A stretch of DNA of 64,000 nt, from positions 1,054,001-1,118,000 of the forward strand of contig JANCRA010000125.1 of NCBI GenBank assembly GCA_024362935.1, read 5' to 3'. Position 1 is the stretch's first letter. Every line of letters starts with the position of its first letter. Source of the DNA: Setophaga petechia. Lineage: Eukaryota; Chordata; Aves; Passeriformes; Parulidae. Below, piece by piece: positions 10,746-23,511 of the stretch. Below the pieces are notes generated by a model. It saw only the letters and a list, made by a program, of their open reading frames with translations, was not told the DNA's origin and made no database searches. The translations under genes and the position numbers were made by a program.

Positions 10746-13700
10746 TACTGTTTTCTAGCACTTTGAAAGCTGCTTACCCAATCCCAGTTTTGTGCCGCTT
10801 CGTGGTTCGCCGTTCAGAAGCTGCCGCAGTCTCTGTTTCCCGGAGAAGGGGAAGACGCTTCTTGGCGCGAAGAATCTGGTGTCGTTACGCCGATCGCGGC
10901 ATGCTCCGGAGAACAGCTACGGCCGACAGACACCCGGAAGCGGCGCTTAAAGGCACAGTGCTCCGTCTCCTGGTCTTTAGCGTCTCCTGCCGGCTACACC
11001 TTAGCAAAAAGCTTTTTCATTATGTCTCGCCAGGAGAAACTGTGTCTGTTCACAAAAAACCTCCCATCGTGCTCTAGAGGTTGCAGGCAGCTCTGCAGAG
11101 TGTTTTGCAACAAGAAAAAGTAACTTGTCCAAAAAAGCCATCAATTCGAATGTTCCTGGAAAGGGAAAATGCAGGAGAGCGGATAGGTACTGTTTTCTAC
11201 CAGTTTGCAAGCTGGACACACAATCCCAGTGTTATACTACGATTGACTTTGCAGTGCACTGTAATAATTGCCTATTGTTACTACATCTAAGCCAATAGCG
11301 TTTGCATTATATCTCTTCAGGAGAAACTGTACCAGTTCAGAAAACAACTCTCATTTTTTCTAGAAGTTGCACGGAGGTGTGCAGAGTGTTTTGCAAGAAG
11401 CAAAAGAAAGTTGTCCAAAACTGCTGCCATTCGAATAGTAATGCCAATGGAAAAGGCAGGAGAGTGGAAAGGTGTTGTTTTCTATCTGTTTGTAAGCTGC
11501 TTACACAATCCCAGAGTTGTGCAGCAATTAGTTTTTCAGTGCACTGTAGTAGGTGCCTCTTTTCACCTGCATCTAAGCAAATTGCTTTTTCCCCATGTCT
11601 TGCAAAGAGAAACTGAGCCAGTTCAGAAAATATCTCCCATCGACTTCTAGAGATTGCAGGCAGGTGTGCAGAGTGTTTTGCAAGAAGCCAAAGAAAGTTG
11701 TCTAAAATTCTTTCCATTCGAATAGTAATGTGCATGGAAAAGGCAGGAAGAGTGGAAAGGTACTGTTTTCTATCACTTTGCAAGCCACGCACACAATCCC
11801 AGTGTTGTGCATCTATTAGCTTTGCAGTGCACTGCAGTAACTGCCTGTGGTAACCTACATCTAAGCAAAAAGCTTTTTCACTATCTCTCACTAGGAGAAA
11901 ATGTTCCTGCTCATTAAACAACTTCCAATGTGCTGTACAGGTTGCACAGAGGGCTGCAGAATGTTTTGCAGCAAGAAAAAGAAAGTTGTCAAAGACGCAT
12001 TCCTTTCAAGTATTAATGTGAAGGGAAAGGCAAGAGAGTGGGAAAGTACTGTTTTCTAGCACTTTGCAGGCTGCTAACACAATCCCAGTGCTGTGTACCA
12101 ATTAACTTGTCACTGCACTGCAGTAAGTGTTTCTTGTCACCTACATCTAAGCAAATAGCTTTTTCACTATGTCTCGCAAGGAGAAAACCTTCCTGCTCAC
12201 TAAACAACTTCCATCGTGTTGTAGATGTTGCACAGAGGGCTGCAGAGTGTTTTGTAACAAGAAAAAGAAAGTTGTCTAAAACGCCTTCCTTTCAAGTATT
12301 AATGTGAATGGAAAGGCAAGAGAGTGGGAAAGTACTGTTTTCTACCACTTTGCAAGCTGTTAACACAATCCCAGTGCTGTGTAGTGATTAGCTTTTAAGT
12401 GCACTGCAGTAAGTGTTTCTTGTCACCTACATCTAACAAAAAGCTTTTTCACTATATCTCGCAAGGAGAAAACCTTCCTGCTCACTAAACATTTCCTATC
12501 GTGTTCTAGAAGTTGCACAGAGGGCTGCAGTGTGTTTTGCAGCAAGAAAAAGAAAGTTGTCTAAGACGCCTTCCTTTCAAGTATTAATGTGAAGGGAAAG
12601 GCAAGAGAGTGGGAAAGTACTGTTTCCTATCACTTTGCAAGTTGCTAACACAATCCCAGTGCTGTGTAGCAATTAGCTTGTCAGTGCACGGCAGTAAGTG
12701 TTTCTTGATACCTACATCTGAGCAAATAGCTTTTTCACTTTGTCTCGCAAGGGGAAAACGTTGCTGCTCACTAAACAACTTCCATCGTATTCTCGAAGTT
12801 GCTCAGAGGGCTGCAGTGTGTTTTTCAAAATGTAAAAGAAAGTTTTCTAAGACGCCTTCCTTTCAAGTATTAATGTGAAGGGAAAGGCAAGAGAGTGGGA
12901 AAGTACTGTTTTCTAGCATTTTGCAAGCTGCTAACACAATCCCACTGTTGTGTAACAATTAGCTTGTCAGTGCACTGCAGTAATTGTTTCTTGTCACCTA
13001 CATCTAAGCAAATAGCTTTTTCACTATGTCTAGCAAGGAGAAAATCTTCCTGCTCACTAAACATCTCCTAACGTGTTCTAGAAGTTGCACAGGTGGCTGC
13101 AGTGTGTTTTGCAACAAGAAAAAGAAAGTTGTCTAAGACGCCTTCCTTTCAAGTATTAATGTGAAGGGAAAGGCAAGAGAGTGGGAAAGTACTGTTTTCT
13201 ATCATTTTGCAAGCTGCTAACACAATCCCAGTTCTGTGTAGCAGTTAGCTTTTCAGTGCACTGCAGTAAGTGTTTCTTGTCACCTTCATCTAAGCAAATA
13301 GCTTTTTCACTCTGTCTCTCAAGGAGAAAACCTTCCTACTCACTAAACATCTCCTATCGTGTTCTAGAAGTTGCACAGAGGGCTGCAGAGTTTTTTGCAA
13401 CAAGAAAAAGAAAGTTGTCTAAGACGCCTTCCTTTCAAGTATTAATGTGAAGGGAAAGGCAAGAGAGTGGGAAAGTACTGTTTTCTAGCACTTTGCAAGC
13501 TGCTAACACAATTGCAGTGCTGTGTAGCATTTAGCTTGTCAGTGCACGGCAGTAAGTGTTTCTTGATACCTACATCTGAGAAAATAGCTTTTTCACTTTG
13601 TCTCTCAAGGGGAAAACGTTGCTGCTCACTAAACAACTTCCATCGTATTCTCGAAGTTGCTCAGAGGGCTGCAGTGTGTTTTGCAAAATGTAAAAGAAAG

Positions 13701-14905
13701 TTTTCTAAGACGCCTTCCTTTCAAGTATTAATGTGAAGGGAAAGGCAAGAGAGTGGGAAAGTACTGTTTTCTAGCATTTTGCAAGCTGCTAACACAATCC
13801 CAGTGCTGTGTAGCAATTAGCTTTTCAGTGCACTGCAGTAAGTGTTTCTTGTCACCTACATCTAAGCAAATAACTTTTTCACTCTGTCTCGCAAGGAGAA
13901 AACCTTCCAGCTCACTAAACAACTTCCATCGTGTTCTAGAAGTTGCACAGAGGGCTGCAGAGTGATCTGTAACAAGAAAAAAAAAGTTGTCTAAGACGGC
14001 TTCCTTTCAAGTATTAATGTGAAGGGAAAGGCAAGAGAGTGGGAAAGTACTGTTTTCTACCACTTTGCAAGCTGCTAACACAATCGCAGTGCTGTGTAGC
14101 AATAAGCTTTTCAGTGCACTGCAGTAAGTGTTTCTTGTTACCTACATCTAAGCAAATAGCTTTTTCACTATGTCTCGCAAGGAGAAAACCTTCCTGCTCA
14201 CTAAACATCTCCTATCGTGTTCTAGATGTTGCAGAGAGTGCTGCAGAGTTTTTTACAACAAGAAAAAGAAAGTTGTCTAAGACGCCTTCCTTTCAAGTAT
14301 TAATGTGAAGGGAAAGGCAAGAGAGTGGGAAAGTACTGTTTTCTAGCACTTTGCAAGCTGCTAACACAATCCCAGTTCTGTGTAGCAATTAGCTTTTCAG
14401 TGCACTGCAGTAAGTGTTTCTTGTCACCTACATCTAAGCAAATAGCTTTTTCACTATGTCTCGCAAGGAGAAAACCTTCCTGCTCACTGAACAACTTCCA
14501 TCGTGTTCTAGAATTTGCACAGAGGGCTGCAGTGTGTTTTGCAGCAAGAAAAAGAAAGTTGTCTAAGACGCCTTCCTTTCAAGTATTAATGTGAAGGGAA
14601 AGGCAAGAGAGTGGGAAAGTACTGTTTTCTAGCACTTTGCAAGCTGCTAACACAATCCCAGTTCTGTGTAGCAATTAGCTTTTCAGTGCACTGCAGTAAG
14701 TGTTTCTTGTCACCTACATCTAAGCAAATAGCTTTTTCACTCTGTCTCGCAAGGAGAAAACCTTCCTGCTCACTAAACAACTTCCATCGTGTTCTAGAAG
14801 TTGCACAGAGGGCTGCAGTGTGTTTTGCAGCAAGAAAAAGAAAGTTGTCTAAGACGCCTTCCTTTCAAGTATTAATGTGAAGGGAAAGGCAAGAGAGTGG
14901 GAAAG
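10746..14905. repeat. HOR 3 (4160 bp; cassette unit, 3 B units, 10 A units)
   Basis: Cassette unit 10746-11187, B units 11188-12046, A units 12047-14905. Its cassette belongs to the same variant group as HORs 1 and 2. Its A-unit tail is two units shorter and nearly identical to that of HOR 4. Cassette and tail therefore have different closest relatives, a sign of a recombination junction between them. Confidence 0.92.
10794..10954. other. CpG-rich cassette, copy 3
   Basis: Same variant group as copies 1 and 2. E2F-type dyad at 10859-10874. Confidence 0.85.
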
Positions 14906-17900
14906 TACTGTTTTCTAGCACTTTGAAAGCTGCTTACCCAATCCCAGTTTTGTGCCGCTTCGTAGTTCGCAGTTCAGAAGCTGCCGCAGTCTCTGTTTCC
15001 CGGAGAAGGGGAAGACGCTTCTTGGCGCGAAGAATCTGGTGTCGTTACGCCGATCGCGGCGTGCTCCGGAGAACAGCTACGGCCGAGAGACACCCGGAAG
15101 CGGCGCTTAAAGGCACAGTGCTCCGTCTCCTGGTCTTTAGCGTCTCCTGCCGGCTACACCTTAGCAAAAAGCTTTTTCATTATGTCTCGCCAGGAGAAAC
15201 TGTGTCTGTTCACAAAAAACCTCCCATCGTGCTCTAGAGGTTGCAGGCAGGTCTGCAGAGTGTTTTGCAACAAGAAAAAGTAACTTGTCCAAAAAAGCCA
15301 TCAATTCGAATGTTCCTGGAAAGGGAAAATGCAGGAGAGCGGATAGGTACTGTTTTCTACCAGTTTGCAAGCTGGACACACAATCCCAGTGTTATACTAC
15401 GATTGACTTTGCAGTGCACTGTAATAATTGCCTATTGTTACTACATCTAAGCCAATAGCGTTTGCATTATATCTCTTCAGGAGAAACTGTACCAGTTCAG
15501 AAAACAACTCTCATTTTTTCTACAAGTTGCACGGAGGTGTGCAGAGTGTTTTGCAAGAAGCAAAAGAAAGTTGTCCAAAACTGCTGCCATTCGAATAGTA
15601 ATGCCAATGGAAAAGGCAGGAGAGTGGAAAGGTGTTGTTTTCTATCTGTTTGTAAGCTGCTTACACAATCCCAGAGTTGTGCAGCAATTAGTTTTTCAGT
15701 GCACTGTAGTAGGTGCCTCTTTTCACCTGCATATAAGCAAATTGCTTTTTCCCCATGTCTTGCAAAGAGAAACTGAGCCAGTTCAGAAAATATCTCCCAT
15801 CGACTTCTAGAGATTGCAGGCAGGTGTGCAGAGTGTTTTGCAAGAAGCCAAAGAAAGTTGTCTAAAATTCTTTCCATTCGAATAGTAATGTGCATGGAAA
15901 AGGCAGGAAGAGTGGAAAGGTACTGTTTTCTATCACTTTGCAAGCCACGCACACAATCCCAGTGTTGTGCATCTATTAGCTTTGCAGTGCACTGCAGTAA
16001 CTGCCTGTGGTAACCTACATCTAAGCAAAAAGCTTTTTCACTATCTCTCACTAGGAGAAAATGTTCCTGCTCATTAAACAACTTCCAATGTGCTGTACAG
16101 GTTGCACAGAGGGCTGCAGAATGTTTTGCAGCAAGAAAAAGAAAGTTGTCTAAGACGCATTCCTTTCAAGTATTAATGTGAAGGGAAAGGCAAGAGAGTG
16201 GGAAAGTACTGTTTTCTAGCACTTTGCAGGCTGCTAACACAATCCCAGTGCTGTGTACCAATTAACTTGTCACTGCACTGCAGTAAGTGTTTCTTGTCAC
16301 CTACATCTAAGCAAATAGCTTTTTCACTATGTCTCGCAAGGAGAAAACCTTCCTGCTCACTAAACAACTTCCATCGTGTTGTAGATGTTGCACAGAGGGC
16401 TGCAGAGTGTTTTGTAACAAGAAAAAGAAAGTTGTCTAAAACGCCTTCCTTTCAAGTATTAATGTGAATGGAAAGGCAAGAGAGTGGGAAAGTACTGTTT
16501 TCTACCACTTTGCAAGCTGTTAACACAATCCCAGTGCTGTGTAGTGATTAGCTTTTAAGTGCACTGCAGTAAGTGTTTCTTGTCACCTACATCTAACAAA
16601 AAGCTTTTTCACTATATCTCGCAAGGAGAAAACCTTCCTGCTCACTAAACATTTCCTATCGTGTTCTAGAAGTTGCACAGAGGGCTGCAGTGTGTTTTGC
16701 AGCAAGAAAAAGAAAGTTGTCTAAGACGCCTTCCTTTCAAGTATTAATGTGAAGGGAAAGGCAAGAGAGTGGGAAAGTACTGTTTCCTATCACTTTGCAA
16801 GTTGCTAACACAATCCCAGTGCTGTGTAGCAATTAGCTTGTCAGTGCACGGCAGTAAGTGTTTCTTGATACCTACATCTGAGCAAATAGCTTTTTCACTT
16901 TGTCTCGCAAGGGGAAAACGTTGCTGCTCACTAAACAACTTCCATCGTATTCTCGAAGTTGCTCAGAGGGCTGCAGTGTGTTTTGCAAAATGTAAAAGAA
17001 AGTTTTCTAAGACGCCTTGCTTTCAAGTATTAATGTGAAGGGAAAGGCAAGAGAGTGGGAAAGTACTGTTTTCTAGCATTTTGCAAGCTGCTAACACAAT
17101 CCCACTGTTGTGTAACAATTAGCTTGTCAGTGCACTGCAGTAATTGTTTCTTGTCACCTACATCTAAGCAAATAGCTTTTTCACTATGTCTAGCAAGGAG
17201 AAAATCTTCCTGCTCACTAAACATCTCCTAACGTGTTCTAGAAGTTGCACAGGTGGCTGCAGTGTGTTTTGCAACAAGAAAAAGAAAGTTGTCTAAGACG
17301 CCTTCCTTTCAAGTATTAATGTGAAGGGAAAGGCAAGAGAGTGGGAAAGTACTGTTTTCTATCATTTTGCAAGCTGCTAACACAATCCCAGTTCTGTGTA
17401 GCAGTTAGCTTTTCAGTGCACTGCAGTAAGTGTTTCTTGTCACCTTCATCTAAGCAAATAGCTTTTTCACTCTGTCTCTCAAGGAGAAAACCTTCCTACT
17501 CACTAAACATCTCCTATCGTGTTCTAGAAGTTGCACAGAGGGCTGCAGAGTTTTTTGCAACAAGAAAAAGAAAGTTGTCTAAGACGCCTTCCTTTCAAGT
17601 ATTAATGTGAAGGGAAAGGCAAGAGAGTGGGAAAGTACTGTTTTCTAGCACTTTGCAAGCTGCTAACACAATTGCAGTGCTGTGTAGCATTTAGCTTGTC
17701 AGTGCACGGCAGTAAGTGTTTCTTGATACCTACATCTGAGAAAATAGCTTTTTCACTTTGTCTCTCAAGGGGAAAACGTTGCTGCTCACTAAACAACTTC
17801 CATCGTATTCTCGAAGTTGCTCAGAGGGCTGCAGTGTGTTTTGCAAAATGTAAAAGAAAGTTTTCTAAGACGCCTTCCTTTCAAGTATTAATGTGAAGGG

Positions 17901-19065
17901 AAAGGCAAGAGAGTGGGAAAGTACTGTTTTCTAGCATTTTGCAAGCTGCTAACACAATCCCAGTGCTGTGTAGCAATTAGCTTTTCAGTGCACTGCAGTA
18001 AGTGTTTCTTGTCACCTACATCTAAGCAAATAACTTTTTCACTCTGTCTCGCAAGGAGAAAACCTTCCAGCTCACTAAACAACTTCCATCGTGTTCTAGA
18101 AGTTGCACAGAGGGCTGCAGAGTGATCTGTAACAAGAAAAAAAAAGTTGTCTAAGACGGCTTCCTTTCAAGTATTAATGTGAAGGGAAAGGCAAGAGAGT
18201 GGGAAAGTACTGTTTTCTACCACTTTGCAAGCTGCTAACACAATCGCAGTGCTGTGTAGCAATAAGCTTTTCAGTGCACTGCAGTAAGTGTTTCTTGTTA
18301 CCTACATCTAAGCAAATAGCTTTTTCACTATGTCTCGCAAGGAGAAAACCTTCCTGCTCACTAAACATCTCCTATCGTGTTCTAGATGTTGCAGAGAGTG
18401 CTGCAGAGTTTTTTACAACAAGAAAAAGAAAGTTGTCTAAGACGCCTTCCTTTCAAGTATTAATGTGAAGGGAAAGGCAAGAGAGTGGGAAAGTACTGTT
18501 TTCTAGCACTTTGCAAGCTGCTAACACAATCCCAGTTCTGTGTAGCAATTAGCTTTTCAGTGCACTGCAGTAAGTGTTTCTTGTCACCTACATCTAAGCA
18601 AATAGCTTTTTCATTATGTCTCGCAAGGAGAAAACCTTCCTGCTCACTGAACAACTTCCATCGTGTTCTAGAATTTGCACAGAGGGCTGCAGTGTGTTTT
18701 GCAGCAAGAAAAAGAAAGTTGTCTAAGACGCCTTCCTTTCAAGTATTAATGTGAAGGGAAAGGCAAGAGAGTGGGAAAGTACTGTTTTCTAGCACTTTGC
18801 AAGCTGCTAACACAATCCCAGTTCTGTGTAGCAATTAGCTTTTCAGTGCACTGCAGTAAGTGTTTCTTGTCACCTACATCTAAGCAAATAGCTTTTTCAC
18901 TCTGTCTCGCAAGGAGAAAACCTTCCTGCTCACTAAACAACTTCCATCGTGTTCTAGAAGTTGCACAGAGGGCTGCAGTGTGTTTTGCAGCAAGAAAAAG
19001 AAAGTTGTCTAAGACGCCTTCCTTTCAAGTATTAATGTGAAGGGAAAGGCAAGAGAATGGGAAAG
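14906..19065. repeat. HOR 4 (4160 bp; cassette unit, 3 B units, 10 A units)
   Basis: Cassette unit 14906-15347, B units 15348-16206, A units 16207-19065. The length equals HOR 3 and the A tail matches it almost base for base (one difference seen is CATTATGTCTC near 18612 versus CACTATGTCTC). The cassette carries different diagnostic bases from HORs 1-3. Confidence 0.92.
14954..15114. other. CpG-rich cassette, copy 4
   Basis: Variant with CGTAGTTCGCAGTTC, GCGTGCTCC and GCCGAGAGAC. The dyad at 15019-15034 is intact. Confidence 0.85.
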
Positions 19066-22000
19066 TACTGTTTTCTAGCACTTTGAAAGCTGCTTACCCA
19101 ATCCCAGTTTTGTGCCGCTTCGTAGTTCGCCGTTCAGAAGCTGCCGCAGTCTCTGTTTCCCGGAGAAGGGGAAGACGCTTCTTGGCGCGAAGAATCTGGT
19201 GTCGTTACGCCGATCGCGGCGTGCTCCGGAGAACAGCTACGGCCGAGAGACACCCGGAAGCGGCGCTTAAAGGCACAGTGCTCCGTCTCCTGGTCTTTAG
19301 CGTCTCCTGCCGGCTACACCTTAGCAAAAAGCTTTTTCATTATGTCTCGCCAGGAGAAACTGTGTCTGTTCACAAAAAACCTCCCATCGTGCTCTAGAGG
19401 TTGCAGGCAGGTCTGCAGAGTGTTTTGCAACAAGAAAAAGTAACTTGTCCAAAAAAGCCATCAATTCGAATGTTCCTGGAAAGGGAAAATGCAGGAGAGC
19501 GGATAGGTACTGTTTTCTACCAGTTTGCAAGCTGGACACACAATCCCAGTGTTATACTACGATTGACTTTGCAGTGCACTGTAATACTATCCTATTGTTA
19601 CTACATCTAAGCCAATAGCGTTTGCATTATATCTCTTCAGGAGAAACTGTACCAGTTCAGAAAACAACTCTCATTTTTTCTAGAAGTTGCACGGAGGTGT
19701 GCAGAGTGTTTTGCAAGAAGCAAAAGAAAGTTGTCCAAAACTGCTGCCATTCGAATAGTAATGCCAATGGAAAAGGCAGGAGAGTGGAAAGGTGTTGTTT
19801 TCTATCTGTTTGTAAGCTGCTTACACAATCCCAGAGTTGTGCAGCAATTAGTTTTTCAGTGCACTGTAGTAGGTGCCTCTTTTCACCTGCATCTAAGCAA
19901 ATTGCTTTTTCCCCATGTCTTGCAAAGAGAAACTGAGCCAGTTCAGAAAATATCTCCCATCGACTTCTAGAGATTGCAGGCAGGTGTGCAGAGTGTTTTG
20001 CAAGAAGCCAAAGAAAGTTGTCTAAAATTCTTTCCATTCGAATAGTAATGTGCATGGAAAAGGCAGGAAGAGTGGAAAGGTACTGTTTTCTATCACTTTG
20101 CAAGCTGGGCACACAATCCCAGTGTTGTGCATCTATTAGCTTTGCAGTGCACTGCAGTAACTGCCTGTGGTAACCTACATCTAAGCAAAAAGCTTTTTCA
20201 CTATCTCTCACTAGGAGAAAATGTTCCTGCTCATTAAACAACTTCCATTGTGCTGTACAGGTTGCACAGAGGGCTGCAGAATGTTTTGCAGCAAGAAAAA
20301 GAAAGTTGTCAAAGACGCATTCCTTTCAAGTATTAATGTGAAGGGAAAGGCAAGAGAGTGGGAAAGTACTGTTTTCTAGCACTTTGCAGGCTGCTAACAC
20401 AATCCCAGTGCTGTGTACCAATTAACTTGTCATAGCACTGCAGTAAGTGTTTCTTGTCACCTACATCTAAGCAAATAGCTTTTTCACTATGTCTCGCAAG
20501 GAGAAAACCTTCCTGCTCACTAAACAACTTCCATCGTGTTGTAGATGTTCCACAGAGGGCTGCAGAGTTTTTTGCAACAAGAAAAGGAAGTTGTCTAAGA
20601 CGCCTTCCTTTCAACTATTAATGTGAAGGGAAAGGCAAGAGAGTTGGAAAGTACTGTTTTCTAGCACTTTGCAAGCTGCTAACACAATCGCTGTGCTGTG
20701 TAGCAATTATCTTGTCAGTGCACGGAAGTAAGTGTTTCTTGATACCTACATCTGAGCAAATAGCTTTTTCACTTTGTCTCGCAAGGGGAAAACGTTGCTG
20801 CTCACTAAACAACTTCCATCGTGTTGTAGATGTTGCACAGAGGGCTGGAGTGTGTTTTGCAAAATGTAAAAGAAAGTTGTCTAAGACGCCTTCCTTTCAA
20901 GTATTAATGTGAAGGGAAAGGCAAGAGAGTGGGAAAGTACTGTTTTCTAGCACTTTGCAAGCTGGTAACACAATTGCAGTGCTGTGTAGCAGTTAGCTTG
21001 TCAGTCCACGGCAGTAAGTGTTTCTAGATACCTACATCTGAGCAAATAACTTTTTCACTTTGTCTCGCAAGGAGAAAACCTTCCTGCTCACTAAACATCT
21101 CCTAACGTGTTCTAGAAGTTGCACAGGTGGCTGCAGTGTGTTTTGCAACAAGAAAAAGAAAGTTGTCTAAGACGCCTTCCTTTCAAGTATTAATGTGAAG
21201 GGAAAGGCAAGAGAGTGGGAAAGTACTGTTTTCTATCATTTTGCAAGCTGCTAACACAATCCCAGTGCTGTGTAGCAATTAGATTTTCAGTGCACTGCAG
21301 TAAGTGTTTCTTGTCACCTACATCTAAGCAAATAACTTTTTCACTCTGTCTCGCAAGGAGAAAACCTTCCAGCTCACTAAACAACTTCCATCGTGTTCTA
21401 GAAGTTGCACAGAGGGCTGCAGAGTGATCTTTAACAAGAAAAAAAAAGTTGTCTAAGACGCCTTCCTTTCAAGTATCAATGAGAATGGAAAGGCAAGAGA
21501 GTGGGAAAGTACTGTTTTCTACCACTTTGCAAGCTGCTAACACAATCCCAGTGCTGTGTAGCAGTTAGCTTTTCAGTGCACTGCAGTAAGTGTTTCTTGT
21601 CACCTACATCTAAGCAAATAGCTTTTTCACGCTGTCCCTCAAGGAGAAAACCTTCCTGCTCACTAAACAACTTCCATCGTGTTCTAGAAGTTGCACAGAG
21701 GGCTGCAGTGTGTTTTGCAGCAAGAAAAAGAAAGTTGTCTAAGACGCCTTCCTTTCAAGTATTAATGTGAAGGGAAAGGCAAGAGAGTGGGAAAGTACTG
21801 TTTCCTATCACTTTGCAAGTTGCTAACACAATCCCAGTGCTGTGTAGCAATTAGCTTGTCAGTGCATGGCAGTAAGTGTTTCTTGATACCTACATCTGAG
21901 CAAATAGCTTTTTCACTTTGTCTCGCAAGGGGAAAACGTTGCTGCTCACTAAACAACTTCCATCGTATTCTCGAAGTTGCTCAGAGGGCTGCAGTGTGTT

Positions 22001-23511
22001 TTGCAAAATGTAAAAGAAAGTTTTCTAAGACGCCTTGCTTTCAAGTATTAATGTGAAGGGAAAGGCAAGAGAGTGGGAAAGTACTGTTTTCTAGCATTTT
22101 GCAAGCTGCTAACACAATCCCACTGTTGTGTAACTATTAGCTTGTCAGTGCACTGCAGTAAGTGTTTCTTGTCACCTACATCTAAGCAAATAGCTTTTTC
22201 ACTATATCTCGCAAGGAGAAAACCTTCCTGCTCACTAAAGATTTCCTATCGTGTTCTAGAAGTTGCACAGAGGGCTGCAGTGTGTTTTGCAGCAAGATAA
22301 AGAAAGTTGTCTAAGACGCCTTCCTTTCAAGTATTAATGTGAAGGGAAAGGCAAGAGAGTGGGAAAGTACTGTTTCCTATCACTTTGCAAGTTGCTAACA
22401 CAATCCCAGTGCTGTGTAGCAATTAGCTTGTCAGTGCACGGCAGTAAGTGTTTCTTGATACCTACATCTGAGCAAATAGCTTTTTCACTTTGTCTCGCAA
22501 GGGGAAAACGTTGCTGCTCACTAAACAACTTCCATCGTATTCTCGAAGTTGCTCAGAGGGCTGCAGTGTGTTTTGCAAAATGTAAAAGAAAGTTTTCTAA
22601 GACGCCTTGCTTTCAAGTATTAATGTGAAGGGAAAGGCAAGAGAGTGGGAAAGTACTGTTTTCTAGCATTTTGCAAGCTGCTAACACAATCCCACTGTTG
22701 TGTAACTATTAGCTTGTCAGTGCACTGCAGTAAGTGTTTCTTGTCACCTACATCTAAGCAAATAGCTTTTTCACTATGTCTCGCAAGGAGAAAATCTTCC
22801 TGCTCACTAAACATCTCCTAACGTGTTCTAGAAGTTGCACAGGTGGCTGCAGTGTGTTTTGCAACAAGAAAAAGAAAGTTGTCTAAGACGCCTTCCTTTC
22901 AAGTATTAATGTGAAGGGAAAGGCAAGAGAGTGGGAAAGTACTGTTTTCTATCATTTTGCAAGCTGCTAACACAATCCCAGTTCTGTGTAGCAGTTAGCT
23001 TTTCAGTGCACTGCAGTAAGTGTTTCTTGTCACCTTCATCTAAGCAAATAGCTTTTTCACTCTGTCTCTCAAGGAGAAAACCTTCCTACTCACTAAACAT
23101 CTCCTATCGTGTTCTAGAAGTTGCACAGAGGGCTGCAGAGTTTTTTGCAACAAGAAAAAGAAAGTTGTCTAAGACGCCTTCCTTTCAAGTATTAATGTGA
23201 AGGGAAAGGCAAGAGAGTGGGAAAGTACTGTTTTCTAGCACTTTGCAAGCTGCTAACACAATCCCAGTTCTGTGTAGCAATTAGCTTTTCAGTGCACTGC
23301 AGTAAGTGTTTCTTGTCACCTACATCTAAGCAAATAGCTTTTTCACTCTGTCTCGCAAGGAGAAAACCTTCCTGCTCACTAAACAACTTCCATCGTGTTC
23401 TAGAAGTTGCACAGAGGGCTGCAGTGTGTTTTGCAGCAAGAAAAAGAAAGTTGTCTAAGACGCCTTCCTTTCAAGTATTAATGTGAAGGGAAAGGCAAGA
23501 GAATGGGAAAG
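19066..23511. repeat. HOR 5 (4446 bp; cassette unit, 3 B units, 11 A units)
   Basis: Cassette unit 19066-19507, B units 19508-20366, A units 20367-23511. The first nine or so A units closely match those of HOR 6 from 24813. HOR 5 then lacks the run of units that HOR 6 shares with the end of HOR 4, as expected from a deletion by unequal exchange. Confidence 0.92.
19114..19274. other. CpG-rich cassette, copy 5
   Basis: Variant with CGTAGTTCGCCGTTC, GCGTGCTCC and GCCGAGAGAC. Dyad at 19179-19194. Confidence 0.85.
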